Assembly: GCA_900543475.1 (NCBI GenBank)
Contig: UQRU01000003.1
Span: 1-64,000 of the forward strand
Origin: an uncultured Eubacteriales bacterium
GTDB lineage: Bacteria; Bacillota; Clostridia; Christensenellales; CAG-138
Direction of reading: 5' to 3'
DNA: 64,000 nt
Shown: piece by piece, positions 17,454 to 27,288 of the stretch
Layout of the letters: each line of letters opens with the position of its first letter
Numbering within the stretch: the first letter of the stretch is position 1
Made by a program: the position numbers and the translations under genes
The notes under the pieces: model-generated
What the model saw: the letters and a program-made list of their open reading frames with translations, nothing else
What the model was told of the DNA's origin: nothing
Database searches by the model: none

Positions 17454-19557
17454 CGTTTTCCTTTTCTTCCTTATCCTTCTTCTGGGGCCGTACCACATAG
17501 CCGCAGGCCTTATCCGTGCATAGGGTATAGCCGCCGTTTTGTCCCATCTTGTGCACCATCAAACCGCCGCACTTGGGGCATTTTTCCTTGGTGGGCCGGT
17601 CCCAGGATACAAAATCGCATTCCGGATACCGCTCGCAGCCGTAAAAGACCTTGCCCCGCTTGGATTTGCGCTTGATCAATGCGGCGCCGCACTTGGGGCA
17701 GGGCACGTCGATCTTTTCTACGATGGCCTTGGTATTGCGGCAGGCCGGGAAATTGGGACAGGCTAGGAACCGGCCGAACCGGCCCATCTTATACACCATC
17801 ATGGCCCCGCACTTATCGCAAGGCACGTCCGATACCTCGTCCTGGATCACGATCTTTTCAATGCTTTGGGACGCCTTTTCCACGGTCTTTTCAAAGGGTC
17901 CATAAAAATCGTTGATCACCGCGGTCCATTCCTGTTCCCCGTCCTTGACCTTATCCAGCTTGCTCTCCATGTCCGCCGTGAACTTCACATCCACGATGTC
18001 CTTAAAATTGTCCTTCATCAGCTGGGTCACCACAAACCCCAGCTCCGTGGGCACCAGCTGCTTCTTTTCCCGCTGGACGTAGCCCCGCTCGATGATGGTG
18101 GAAATGGTGGGCGCATAGGTGCTAGGCCGGCCGATTCCTTTTTCCTCCAGCAGCTTCACCAGGGAAGCCTCCGTATACCGGGGGGGCGCCTGGGTGAATT
18201 TCTGTTCCTTGTCGATGGAGGCAGCCTGTAATTCCTCCCCTACCGTCAGCTTGGGCAGGGTGGGCTCCGCCTCTTCCGCTTCGTCCTTTCCCTCGGTATA
18301 CAATACCGTATATCCGTCAAACAAGGTGCGGGAACCGGTGGTCCTATAGGTGCAACCATTGGCATCCAGGGTAACGGTGCTCACCTCGTAGCGGGCCTCC
18401 GTCATCTGGCTGGCCAAAAACCGCTCGAAAATCAGCTTATACAGCTTATATTGGTTGTTGTTCAAGGACGCCTTCACATCCTGGGGCCGATTCAACAGGC
18501 TGGCAGGACGGATGGCCTCATGGGCGTCCTGGGCGCCCTTGCGGCCCTTATATACGTTGGGCTTCGCCGGCACATAGGGCTGGCCATAGGTTTCGGCGAT
18601 ATAATCCCGGGCCTGGGCCTGGGCCTCCTCCGCCACCCGTACCGAGTCGGTACGGATATAGGTGATCAAGCCCGTTACCCCCTGGCCCTGGATCTCCACG
18701 CCCTCATAAAGCTGCTGGGCGATAAGCATGGTAAGCTTGGTGGTAAAGCCCAGCTTCCGGCTGGCCTCCTGCTGCAGGCTGCTGGTGGTAAAGGGCGGCG
18801 GCGCATGGCGGGTACGCTCTCCCACCTTGATGTCCGTTACCTGAAACGGCACGCCGCTAGAGGCCTCCACCACCTTTTCGGCCTCCGCCTGGGTATGGAG
18901 CTCCGTGCGCTTATCCCCGTAGCCGTAAAATTTGGCCGGCAGATGCTTGCGGCTGCCCTTGATCTTCAGCTGGGCGCTAATGAGCCAATACTCCTCCGGG
19001 ACAAAGTCCATGATCTCCTTTTCCCGGTCGCACAGGATCCTACAGGCCACGGACTGGACCCGACCCGCGCTTAATCCCCGGCGCACCTTGGCCCAGAGGA
19101 TGGGGCTGATCTTATATCCCACCAAGCGGTCCAATACCCGGCGGGCCTGTTGGGCGTCCACCAGGTTCATGTCGATGGCCCGGGCGGCTTTGACGGAATT
19201 CTTTACCGTATTGGCGGTGATCTCGTTAAACTCAATGCGGCATTTGGAGTCGATATCCAGCTTCAGGATCTGGGCCAGATGCCAGCTGATGGCTTCCCCT
19301 TCCATATCCGGGTCGGTGGCCAGATAGATCTTCTTGGCGTTCTTTGCCTCTCGGCGGATGGTCTCCAACACATCCCCCCGTCCCCGCAAGGTGATATACT
19401 TCGGGGTAAAATTATGCTCCACATCTACTCCCAACTGGCTCTTCGGCAGATCCCGCACATGCCCGTTGGAAGCGATGACCTTATATTTGCTCCCTAAAAA
19501 TTTCCCGATCGTCTTTGCCTTAGCAGGCGATTCCACGATGACCAATGTCTCCGCCAT
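17446..19557 (-). CDS. topA: DNA topoisomerase I
   Basis: A 703-residue type IA topoisomerase that relaxes negative supercoils. The N-terminal TOPRIM domain starts TLVIVESPAKAKTI and contains ATDPDMEGEAISWH with the acidic metal site. The catalytic Tyr is residue 300 in ITYIRTDSVR. The C-terminal part has three zinc ribbons beginning CDKCGAMMVYK, CPKCGAALIKR and CPKCGGLMVHK, each with four cysteines. ATG 19557 has GGAGG 11 nt upstream; six codons further upstream can be read but have no ribosome site. It is cotranscribed with trmFO (8-nt overlap). A 376-bp intergenic region with strong inverted repeats precedes it. Confidence 0.98.
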   Translation of the reverse strand: MAETLVIVESPAKAKTIGKFLGSKYKVIASNGHVRDLPKSQLGVDVEHNFTPKYITLRGRGDVLETIRREAKNAKKIYLATDPDMEGEAISWHLAQILKLDIDSKCRIEFNEITANTVKNSVKAARAIDMNLVDAQQARRVLDRLVGYKISPILWAKVRRGLSAGRVQSVACRILCDREKEIMDFVPEEYWLISAQLKIKGSRKHLPAKFYGYGDKRTELHTQAEAEKVVEASSGVPFQVTDIKVGERTRHAPPPFTTSSLQQEASRKLGFTTKLTMLIAQQLYEGVEIQGQGVTGLITYIRTDSVRVAEEAQAQARDYIAETYGQPYVPAKPNVYKGRKGAQDAHEAIRPASLLNRPQDVKASLNNNQYKLYKLIFERFLASQMTEARYEVSTVTLDANGCTYRTTGSRTLFDGYTVLYTEGKDEAEEAEPTLPKLTVGEELQAASIDKEQKFTQAPPRYTEASLVKLLEEKGIGRPSTYAPTISTIIERGYVQREKKQLVPTELGFVVTQLMKDNFKDIVDVKFTADMESKLDKVKDGEQEWTAVINDFYGPFEKTVEKASQSIEKIVIQDEVSDVPCDKCGAMMVYKMGRFGRFLACPNFPACRNTKAIVEKIDVPCPKCGAALIKRKSKRGKVFYGCERYPECDFVSWDRPTKEKCPKCGGLMVHKMGQNGGYTLCTDKACGYVVRPQKKDKEEKENDG

Positions 19558-19933
19558 GAAAGCGCGTACCTCCAAATGTTCTACGTATTCTTTCTTTGCT
19601 TATTCTGGCGCCCCTAGGCGCATGCCTGTTTTGTGGCCCCATTGGTGCGCAAACAGGCGATACATAATAAATGAAAGAGCCCCTCAAAAAGGCGCAGCGC
19701 AAAAGCCCTACGCCCTTTTAGGCCGCATTTGTCCGGGCGCTGTGCTAGCCGACCCCTGACGGGAGGACCCCGCCTGGCAGCCAAGCCCGCCTTGCGCCAA
19801 GACAAATGCGGCCAAAATGCCCTTGGCCCTACATGAAGCAGATTGGTTGCAGCATTCTATGCACCGGGTAAATGATCCCTAGTGGGACGAGGGCCCTTTT
19901 GTCAGGGATGGGATATAAGCTGCGGTGTTCCCA
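19558..19933 (-). other. Intergenic region with long inverted repeats before topA
   Basis: No convincing gene lies in these 376 bp between dprA and topA. A 13-bp perfect inverted repeat, GGCCGCATTTGTC (19721-19733) and GACAAATGCGGCC (19801-19813), with inner GGCGC/GCGCC pairing, would form a ~93-nt hairpin. Next to it an imperfect hairpin near 19686-19719 ends in a T run on either strand and looks like a bidirectional terminator. Closer to topA an 8-bp repeat GCCTGTTT/AAACAGGC flanks a 20-odd-nt loop. No recognised riboswitch or RNA family is seen. Confidence 0.6.
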
Positions 19934-21043
19934 TTATTCCAAGCTGAACAATCTACCCGGCGATTGCTTAATTATTCCCGATAATTCCATATCTGTCAAG
20001 GCTAAATTTATCTCTGGGGCATTGTAGCCCGTCAATTCGCACAATTCATCGATATTTCGTTCCCCTGCCTGGAGCAGCCGCACCAAAAGGGTCTGCTCCA
20101 AACTCAGCCGGCTTTCATCGATCCATTTGGGAGCCGCTCTTTGCCCTGGCTGGATGTCGTACTCCTCCAGCACGTCCCATACATCGGTCACAGACTTTGC
20201 GTTGCCCTCTTTTATAAGCCGGTTGGTCCCCTTGCTCTTTTCATCGCTGGGCCTTCCTGGGATGGCAAATACATCCCGGTTCTGTTCCAGGGCGAACTCC
20301 ACGGTAATATTGGTGCCGCTGTGCAAGGCGGCTTCTACCACCACAACCCCTTTGCTCAGCCCGCTGATGATCCGATTCCGCTGGGGGAAATAGGCAGGAA
20401 GCGGCTTTTCCCCCGGAAGAAATTCCGATACCACGGCCCCCCGTTCCACCACCTGCTCATACAGCTCCCGATTCTGAGGGGGATATACCACGTCCACCCC
20501 GCAGCCCAACACCGCGATGGTGGGAAAGGAATTATCCACCGCCGCCAGGGCCCCCTTGGCGCACAGCCCGTCGATGCCATGGGCCAGGCCGGATACCACG
20601 CATACCCCTACGCTGGAAAAGTCCCGGGCCATGGTCATGGCGACCCGTTTCCCATATTCCGAGCAATTCCGGGAACCGATCATGGCGATGGGCAAATGAA
20701 TGACCTCCGGCAGCCTGCCCCGCACATATAAGCAGGTAGGCGGGCGATGGATCTGGGTCAATAATTTTGGATAATTGGCGTCTCCCAGCAGCACCCCCTG
20801 GATCTTATGCCGCTCCATATACGCCAGGCAACGATCGATGTACCCTTCCTCCGCCTTTTCGTATAGCTGCCGGTTCAGGCCGGCGTCCCGTTGATTCAAT
20901 TCGGGCAGGCAATGGTGCTTTGCGTCCCGGAAAACCGCTTCCGCATCCTCCTGGTAGTGGGCCAAAAGGGCTGCGATGCGGCTGTGGGCCTGCCCCAGGG
21001 CAAAGCATAACCATAGCCGGTACCGTCGTGCCCGCTGTTCCAT
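19934..21043 (-). CDS. dprA: DNA processing protein DprA (Smf)
   Basis: A 369-residue protein that loads RecA onto incoming single-stranded DNA in natural transformation. The Rossmann-like core includes IAMIGSRNCSEYGKRVA, VVSGLAHGIDGLC, TIAVLGCGVDVVYPP, FPQRNRIISGLSKGVVVVEA and GSGTN-like SGTNITVEFALEQNR. A C-terminal winged helix (DELCELTGYNAPEINLALTDM) is typical. The AGGA site lies inside the last codons of comM, one base before its ATG, so the two are coupled. comM-dprA-topA is a common order. Confidence 0.96.
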   Translation of the reverse strand: MEQRARRYRLWLCFALGQAHSRIAALLAHYQEDAEAVFRDAKHHCLPELNQRDAGLNRQLYEKAEEGYIDRCLAYMERHKIQGVLLGDANYPKLLTQIHRPPTCLYVRGRLPEVIHLPIAMIGSRNCSEYGKRVAMTMARDFSSVGVCVVSGLAHGIDGLCAKGALAAVDNSFPTIAVLGCGVDVVYPPQNRELYEQVVERGAVVSEFLPGEKPLPAYFPQRNRIISGLSKGVVVVEAALHSGTNITVEFALEQNRDVFAIPGRPSDEKSKGTNRLIKEGNAKSVTDVWDVLEEYDIQPGQRAAPKWIDESRLSLEQTLLVRLLQAGERNIDELCELTGYNAPEINLALTDMELSGIIKQSPGRLFSLE

Positions 21044-21044
21044 T

Positions 21045-22571
21045 TTATCCTCCCCAATACTTTTTGTCTAGGCTTCGATATTGCATCGCTTCCGCCACAT
21101 GCACGGCGTCGATGGTTTCCTCCCCCGCCAGGTCCGCGATGGTCCGGGCTACCTTTCGGATCCGCCCATAACCTCGTCCGCTCATATACATGGTTTCAAA
21201 GGCCTTCTTCACCATAGCTTGGGCCCGGGCTGTCAGGGGGCAATAGCGGTTGATCTGCTCGCCGGCAAGCTGGGCGTTGAACAGGATGCCCTCCTCCCGG
21301 TACCGTTCCCGCTGCCGCTGCCGAGCCGCCTCCACCCGTTGCCGGATAACGGCGCTGGATTCCCCGGTGCTGCGGCCGGCGATCTCCTCATATCCCACCT
21401 CCGTCATCTCTACTTGCAGGTCGATCCGGTCCAAAAAGGGCCCGGACAGCCGGTTTCGATATCGTTCTACCTGGGCCGGCGTACACCGGCACCGGCTGGT
21501 CCGGCCGCCGTAATATCCACAGGGACATGGGTTCATAGCCGCCACCAGCATAAAGTCCGCCGGATAGGTAGCCCGGAAGGACGCCCGGGTGATGGTGACC
21601 TCCCGATCCTCCAGGGGCTGGCGCAGGGCCTCCAGGACATCCCGGGAAAACTCCGGCAGCTCGTCCAAAAACAGCACGCCCCCATGGGCCAGGCTGATTT
21701 CCCCGGGCTGGGCTTTCGGTCCGCCGCCTACCAGGGAGGGCAACGAGGCGCTGTGATGAGGGGCGCGGAAGGGCCGCTCCGCCGCGATGCCCCCGCTGCC
21801 CCGGAACGCCCCCGTGACGGAATGCACCTTGGTGATCTCCAGGGCCTCCCCAAAGGTCAGCTGGGGCATAATGCTGGGCATAGCCTTGGCCAGCATGGTT
21901 TTCCCGCTGCCCGGGGTGCCGATCAAAAGCAGGTTATGCCCGCCTGCCGCGGCGATCTCCGCCGCCCGCTTGGCCCCCTGCTGGCCCCGGATCTCGGAAA
22001 AGTCCGTGCCCGGCCGGGTTGGCGCGGCTTCCCATTGCCGCCGCTCCACCGGCGGATGCGCCGCCGGTTCCTGCAGCAAGGAAGCCGCCTCCTTCAGGGT
22101 CCCCACCGCATAGGCGTGGATCCCTTCCAGGTAGGCGGCTTCTCCCGCATTTTCCATTGGCAGCATAACGTGGGTCACGCCATGGGCCCGGGCGCTGATC
22201 AGCATGGGCAAGATCCCGTTGACCCCCCGTACCCCGCCGTCTAGAGCCAGTTCCCCCAGGAAGATCCATCCTTCTTCCGGCTGGGAGATCTGCTCCGTGG
22301 CGGCAAGCAAGCCTAGGGCTATTGGCAGATCATATACGGTCCCCTCTTTTTTCATGTCCGCCGGAGCCAGGTTGATGGTGATCCGCCGGGGCGGCACCAT
22401 GAACCCGCTGTTGCGCAGCGCTGCCCGCACCCGTTCCCTAGATTCCCGCACGGCAGCGTCAGGCAAGCCTACGGTATCGTAGGCCGGTAGGCCCTGACTC
22501 ACGTCCACCTCCACCTCCACGGCAAAGCCGTGGAGGCCGTATAGGCCATAGCTATGGATCTTTGAAAGCAT
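21045..22571 (-). CDS. comM: ComM/YifB family Mg-chelatase-like AAA ATPase
   Basis: A 508-residue protein with an N-terminal Lon-like domain (LHGFAVEVEVDVSQGLPAYD, GLPDAAVRESRERVRAAL) and a C-terminal AAA+ module: Walker A IGTPGSGKTMLAKA, Walker B HGGVLFLDELPEF, and the Cys-rich block MNPCPCGYYGG. In ComM-bearing bacteria it acts as a hexameric helicase promoting branch migration of transforming DNA. The position directly upstream of dprA supports a role in DNA uptake or recombination. Start ATG 22571. Length matches the family. Confidence 0.95.
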   Translation of the reverse strand: MLSKIHSYGLYGLHGFAVEVEVDVSQGLPAYDTVGLPDAAVRESRERVRAALRNSGFMVPPRRITINLAPADMKKEGTVYDLPIALGLLAATEQISQPEEGWIFLGELALDGGVRGVNGILPMLISARAHGVTHVMLPMENAGEAAYLEGIHAYAVGTLKEAASLLQEPAAHPPVERRQWEAAPTRPGTDFSEIRGQQGAKRAAEIAAAGGHNLLLIGTPGSGKTMLAKAMPSIMPQLTFGEALEITKVHSVTGAFRGSGGIAAERPFRAPHHSASLPSLVGGGPKAQPGEISLAHGGVLFLDELPEFSRDVLEALRQPLEDREVTITRASFRATYPADFMLVAAMNPCPCGYYGGRTSRCRCTPAQVERYRNRLSGPFLDRIDLQVEMTEVGYEEIAGRSTGESSAVIRQRVEAARQRQRERYREEGILFNAQLAGEQINRYCPLTARAQAMVKKAFETMYMSGRGYGRIRKVARTIADLAGEETIDAVHVAEAMQYRSLDKKYWGG

Positions 22572-22618
22572 ATTCCGCCCCTCTGCCCTGCCGGGGCTCG
22601 GACCCTCTGGCGGGCCGT

Positions 22619-23005
22619 TTATTTGAAAACGAAAAGCTTGTTGCCGATAAAATTGATCACCATCACCACGACGGTTACCACCCCCTTGGCGATTAGGTTG
22701 CTCTCAATGCCAAGGGTGCCGTAGCACAGCCGCAATAACACAACCGATATACTTAAGGATACCAGATTTACCGCCACAAAGGCAACAAATTCCCGCTTGG
22801 TATATCGTTTTCCTTTCCCAAAGGTCCACCGGCTGTTGAAAAAGTAACTGTTCAACAGCCCGCAGGTATAGGAAATGCACTGGGCCGGCGCATAATGCAG
22901 CCCCAGGTATACCAGCAGCTGGTACACCAGGAAGTCCACCAGGGTATTTAATACCCCCACCAATCCAAACTTAATGAATTGAAGCCCTTGCTCTTTCAGC
23001 TTCAT
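22619..23005 (-). CDS. GtrA-like membrane protein
   Basis: A 128-residue protein with four predicted membrane helices and the GtrA family pattern: FIKFGLVGVLNTLVDFLVY, ISYTCGLLNSYFFNSRWTFG and the C-terminal NFIGNKLFVFK. GtrA-type proteins are thought to flip or shuttle lipid-linked sugars. ATG 23005 has AAGGAGGG 7 nt upstream; the longer reading to 23296 overlaps the upstream gene and is not used. It lies 17 nt after the double glycosyltransferase gene and probably supplies its lipid-linked sugar donor, which is an inference from adjacency. Confidence 0.88.
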   Translation of the reverse strand: MKLKEQGLQFIKFGLVGVLNTLVDFLVYQLLVYLGLHYAPAQCISYTCGLLNSYFFNSRWTFGKGKRYTKREFVAFVAVNLVSLSISVVLLRLCYGTLGIESNLIAKGVVTVVVMVINFIGNKLFVFK

Positions 23006-23022
23006 CCTCCTGCCCTCCTTTG

Positions 23023-26000
23023 TCAATAGCCCAAGAAGGTCCAGGTGGGCATCCATTCCAGGGCATGGATATAGGATGCCGGGGCCGGCGTTCCCGAGAG
23101 CACCGGATAAAAGGCGACAAACAGCACCGCCGCCGCTCCCAGCCATGCCCACTTGACCCAGCCAGGCCAGCCTTTCTTTTCCTCTCCCCGCTTCACCAGG
23201 TACACGGTACACAGGATGAGGAAGGGCACCGTAGCAAAGAAGTGGTATGCGAAGGTACAACGGGTCACCAAGACCCAGGGCAAATAATTGGCGCATACCC
23301 CGGTGAGCAGCACGAACATACCTTTTTCATACTGGATCCGCTTCATCAGCAGCCGGATGGCCAGCCCGATGCCACCCAAAGAGCAAATCCACCAAACCGC
23401 CGGGTTGCCGAAGGCGGAGATGGTTGCGGCATAATTTGCCGGCATCCCCTCATAGCCCACATAATACCAAACCGGCCGGATATCCAGAGGCCACTGCCAC
23501 CAGGGGGACTCGTAGGGATGGGAAGCGGTTAAGGTGCTATGGTAGTTGAACATAAACTCCTGCACCCCCCAGATCCCCTTTAGGTCATACTGGGCTTCGG
23601 ACCAGACATAGGGCAGATAGGAGGCCAGATAAATGCTGGCGGGCACCAGGATGTAGAACAAACAACACCACAGCAGGGTGATGATGGCCTGCCGCCAAAA
23701 ACGGGATACCTGGGCGCGTTTTTTTACGTCCTTACTTTGTATATTCCGGCGGTATTCCATATACCGCTGGGTCAGGGAAGTGAAGAAGATCACCGCCAAG
23801 CCGGCCCCCGCATAGATGCCGATCCATTTGCAGGCCACCCCCAGCCCGAAAAACACCCCTGCCCATGCCAAGGGCTTCAGGGTGGCAAACAGCCCGTCGG
23901 TGAAGAAATTCATGGTGTAATACCTGTACATGAAATAATACATGAGCAGGATAAAAAACACCCCATACACATCGATGGTGGCAATGCGGGTCTGGGTAAA
24001 GTGCATGAAGTCAAAGGCAAACAGCCCTGCAGCCAGCAAAGCATATTCGCTTTTGCCGAATAGCCGCTTGGCGAACAGATACAGGATCGGGACCATGCCG
24101 ATGCCGAATAGGGTGCCTACGATCCGCCAGCCAAAGGCGTTCATCCCAAAGACGGCAATGCCCGCCATAATGAAGATCTTCCCCAGGGGCGGATGGGAGT
24201 TTTCATAGGGCGTCAGCCCGTGAAGGTGCTCGTAAGCGGTGCGGGCATGGTACAGCTCATCGAAATACATGCCGTTTTTGCTGGAGGGGTACGCGGGCAC
24301 CTGGTCCGGTTCATCGCAAAGCAGCGCCGCCTCCGGCGCTCCCTCTCCTGTAGCCTCCCAACCCGTTATGGGAATATAGTTCCCCGCCTGGTCGAAGCAG
24401 GCGATCTCGTTGAACCATACGGTCCCTTGCTGCACCTGGATCGTCAACGTCTTGGTTTGCCAGCCTTCCCCGCCGATATCCACCCAGCGGAACATATCTC
24501 CGTTTTCCTCGGTATACTCCAAGGTAGAGCCATCGTCTCCGGTCATGCACACCGTTCCCGTATCCAGGCCCCCAAATACCCGTATACAGGATAGCTGGGT
24601 CTCCTGCTCCAGCTCCAATACAGCCCCTTGGCCGGCGCTTGCCTGCCATACGGTTTCCGGCGCCTGCATGGTACCCAGATTGATGATGGCGATCACCCCA
24701 TAAACCAAGGTCAGCGTCCCGCACAGCAGCCGGTCTCGGGAGGTAAAGCGGCTACTTTCCTCGGGCTTTTTCTTATTGGATAGGCTGGGCTGGATCTCCC
24801 CTGCCCGCCGGTCTCCCTCAAAGGCAGGCGAACGCCTTTTACGCAGGATCAGATCCCAGCATACCCAGGCAAAATAGGCAAAGGTCAGCACCGTGAGAAT
24901 GGAGCCAAAAATCGTGATACAGTTATACTCCGCCCCTCTAAGGGCCGTATCCTTTACCACCATAAAGGCCGCCAGGGAATTGAGCAGCAACGAGCAGGTA
25001 AACCCCAAATAGCACAGGAGCAACCGCCGATCCTCATAGGCAATAAAACTCACCATAAGCAACAGCGCCACCGGAAACAAATATCGTTCGTGCATATATT
25101 GCCCCAGGGTAAACAACCCCGCCAGCAAAAACGCAAGGCTCAGGGGCAAGCAACCGTTTTCCTTCCGCCCCCGAATATACATCCATAGGGCAGCCAGCAC
25201 GCACAACACCATGCAAGCCGTACCCCATTGGCCATAGGTAATGGAAAACAGGAAGGGGGCGTCCACCGGCTGCCAGTTGCCTCCCAGCAGGGCAAAAAGA
25301 TTAAAGGCCTCAATGCTGGCATAGGGATAGCTGGTGGCGGTACCCAAGAGCTTTTCTAAAAACCAAGGCCCTTGGAAGGACAGCCCTAAGAAATCCACCT
25401 CCACCGTTCCCTGGCCCCCGCTAAAGGGCACGCACAGCAGCAGGATGATCCCCACCGCCAGGGCTACCGCCGCCAGGGTGCGCAAAGCCGTCTTGGCGCC
25501 CTGATCGTGGATCTTGACGAAATATACGCCGGCAAACAAGGGGCCTGCCATCAGGGCCTGGGGCTTGATGAGGATGGCGATCCCATAGGCCAGCCCCGCC
25601 CATTCCAAACGGTTTTCCGTTAGCAGCCATACCACCAATAGCAGCGCCAGGGTAAGCACCTGGTCGATCTGCCCCCAACCCCCGGACAGGAAGGCCATGG
25701 CCGGGTTCAAGGCCACCAGGCCGCACAACAGCAAAGCCGTCCGCCTGGGCAGGCGTTTGTCCGCCATGCGAAATACCACATATGCGGCTGCCAGATCGCA
25801 TAAAATCACGGGCATCTTGGTCAGCAGCACCTGGCCGTTTCCGCCATAGGTTAGCCCCAGCAGCTGGGACAGGCTCCCTGTAAGCCACAGCACATACATA
25901 TACCCCGGCGGGTAATCCGCAAAGAACCCGCTCGTATAGAAGGCGCCCGGCCCCCCTTCCGCCATGGCGTTTCCCCATGCCAGGAAACAGCTCATATCCG

Positions 26001-26814
26001 TGGCATGGCCATAAAAAATCAAAGACAGCACAAGCCGCACCACAAAGGCTACGATCAATATCGTCGCCAGCTGCGGCCATGGGCTGGGCTTGGGCAGGGG
26101 CTCTTCCGGCTGATTGGGAAGGATGCGCCGCATATAGATCCACAGGCCCGCAACGGCGCAGGCAGCCGTGGCCAACAGCATGGCGCCGCTATGCAGTTCG
26201 TTTACATTATGCGTCCCTTCGGAGGATTGGGAGGCGGGCGCTTGGCCAAAGTCCGCGGCTACTACCCCAACGGGCAGGCTGTCCAGCTGGACCACCTCCA
26301 CGTTGCGAAACCAGGCTGTGCCGCTACAAAGGGCGCCATAGCCCCCCAGCCGGATGCAGATGGTCATCTCCGTTTGGCCGGCGCCGGTCTTGCCTACCAG
26401 CTCCACCTGTTGCCAGCCATTGCTGGTGCCTACCACGGGTTCTGAGGCCGCCAACGAGCCCACTACGGATACGTTGGCCCCGCCCCCGCCGGATACGTCC
26501 TGGGTATGCAGCTCGCAGGAAATGCGATAGTAGCTGTTCTCTGCAACCGGGATGGTTTGGCACAGCCGCACGTCGTTTTCCTCTGCCGCCACGATCTGAA
26601 CGCAAGGCGCCCCATCCTCATCAACCAGCCGCTGGATGGTATAGGCGTCCTCTCCTGTGATCCAGGCCTCCGCATACCAATCCAGGGGAAGCCCGTCCGC
26701 AATGCCGACCTGATCAAAATCACCGTTAGCTAACGCCACCGGCGTATCCGCCAGGGCGGATGCAGGCAGAAGCAGCAGCGCGCAGGCAAGAAGTAAAGCC
26801 TTAAACTTATGCAT
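23023..26814 (-). CDS. Double GT-C glycosyltransferase: polyprenyl-sugar transferase fused to PMT-type mannosyltransferase
   Basis: A 1263-residue polytopic protein. A signal-like helix (FKALLLACALLLLPASALA) is followed by a beta-rich domain (about 25-190) like carbohydrate-binding modules, then a first GT-C membrane domain (about 210-650) containing ATDMSCFLAWGNAMAEGG and DYPPGYMYVLW, a second beta-rich domain (about 690-830), and a C-terminal PMT-type (GT39) domain starting near 845 with FDELYHARTAYEHL and ENSHPPLGK, the acidic-residue and loop motifs of protein O-mannosyltransferases. It probably transfers lipid-linked mannose to exported proteins or wall polymers. The start ATG 26814 has GAGG 5 nt upstream and places the signal helix at the N-terminus. 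A GtrA-like gene follows. Confidence 0.85.
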   Translation of the reverse strand: MHKFKALLLACALLLLPASALADTPVALANGDFDQVGIADGLPLDWYAEAWITGEDAYTIQRLVDEDGAPCVQIVAAEENDVRLCQTIPVAENSYYRISCELHTQDVSGGGGANVSVVGSLAASEPVVGTSNGWQQVELVGKTGAGQTEMTICIRLGGYGALCSGTAWFRNVEVVQLDSLPVGVVAADFGQAPASQSSEGTHNVNELHSGAMLLATAACAVAGLWIYMRRILPNQPEEPLPKPSPWPQLATILIVAFVVRLVLSLIFYGHATDMSCFLAWGNAMAEGGPGAFYTSGFFADYPPGYMYVLWLTGSLSQLLGLTYGGNGQVLLTKMPVILCDLAAAYVVFRMADKRLPRRTALLLCGLVALNPAMAFLSGGWGQIDQVLTLALLLVVWLLTENRLEWAGLAYGIAILIKPQALMAGPLFAGVYFVKIHDQGAKTALRTLAAVALAVGIILLLCVPFSGGQGTVEVDFLGLSFQGPWFLEKLLGTATSYPYASIEAFNLFALLGGNWQPVDAPFLFSITYGQWGTACMVLCVLAALWMYIRGRKENGCLPLSLAFLLAGLFTLGQYMHERYLFPVALLLMVSFIAYEDRRLLLCYLGFTCSLLLNSLAAFMVVKDTALRGAEYNCITIFGSILTVLTFAYFAWVCWDLILRKRRSPAFEGDRRAGEIQPSLSNKKKPEESSRFTSRDRLLCGTLTLVYGVIAIINLGTMQAPETVWQASAGQGAVLELEQETQLSCIRVFGGLDTGTVCMTGDDGSTLEYTEENGDMFRWVDIGGEGWQTKTLTIQVQQGTVWFNEIACFDQAGNYIPITGWEATGEGAPEAALLCDEPDQVPAYPSSKNGMYFDELYHARTAYEHLHGLTPYENSHPPLGKIFIMAGIAVFGMNAFGWRIVGTLFGIGMVPILYLFAKRLFGKSEYALLAAGLFAFDFMHFTQTRIATIDVYGVFFILLMYYFMYRYYTMNFFTDGLFATLKPLAWAGVFFGLGVACKWIGIYAGAGLAVIFFTSLTQRYMEYRRNIQSKDVKKRAQVSRFWRQAIITLLWCCLFYILVPASIYLASYLPYVWSEAQYDLKGIWGVQEFMFNYHSTLTASHPYESPWWQWPLDIRPVWYYVGYEGMPANYAATISAFGNPAVWWICSLGGIGLAIRLLMKRIQYEKGMFVLLTGVCANYLPWVLVTRCTFAYHFFATVPFLILCTVYLVKRGEEKKGWPGWVKWAWLGAAAVLFVAFYPVLSGTPAPASYIHALEWMPTWTFLGY

Positions 26815-26931
26815 AAGTTCCTCGAAGCTTTCCATTTTTTCTATAGATATGATTATTTTACCACAGTTGGCCCCATCCCACACGCCAAATTAAAAAGTTT
26901 ACGATTGGCAGCCCTTTTGCGCTGTCCGCCC

Positions 26932-27285
26932 CTATTCTGCTACGGAAAAGGCGTCACGGATCCATACAATGCTTCGGGTGTTCAGATCCACCTCCACCAC
27001 GTCAAGCCGGCAGGGCCCGGCATAATCCGTCTCCTGCAAATACGCCTGGGCCGCCCGGATGATCCGCCTCTGCTTAGCGGCGTCCACCGCCTCCCGGCCA
27101 TAGCCCCAGGCCCGGCTACTTCTGGCCTTCACCTCCGCAAACACCAGGGTTTCCCCCTCCATGGCAACCAGATCCAGCTCACAGCCTTCCCTTCGGTAAT
27201 TGCGCTGCAAAACCCGGCAGCCTCGATCCGCCAAATAGCGGGCCGCCAGGTCTTCCCCCAGCCGGCCCTTATCGTAGGTTTCCAT
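26932..27285 (-). CDS. yraN: UPF0102 / YraN family endonuclease-like protein
   Basis: A 117-residue restriction-endonuclease-fold protein. The N-terminus KGRLGEDLAARYLADRGCRV and the core CELDLVAMEGETLVFAEVKAR (the D-x(n)-E-x-K active-site pattern) define the family. Its cellular role is not firmly known; yraN commonly follows rnhB, as here, with a 3-nt gap to the rnhB end. It is the last gene of the rplS-rbgA-rnhB-yraN minus-strand group. Confidence 0.94.
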   Translation of the reverse strand: METYDKGRLGEDLAARYLADRGCRVLQRNYRREGCELDLVAMEGETLVFAEVKARSSRAWGYGREAVDAAKQRRIIRAAQAYLQETDYAGPCRLDVVEVDLNTRSIVWIRDAFSVAE

Positions 27286-27288
27286 CGC

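Noticed and set aside
21081-22244. Long plus-strand reading (387 codons) opposite comM
   Set aside because: Antisense to a full-length ComM with all motifs; composition is the usual codon-shadow type.
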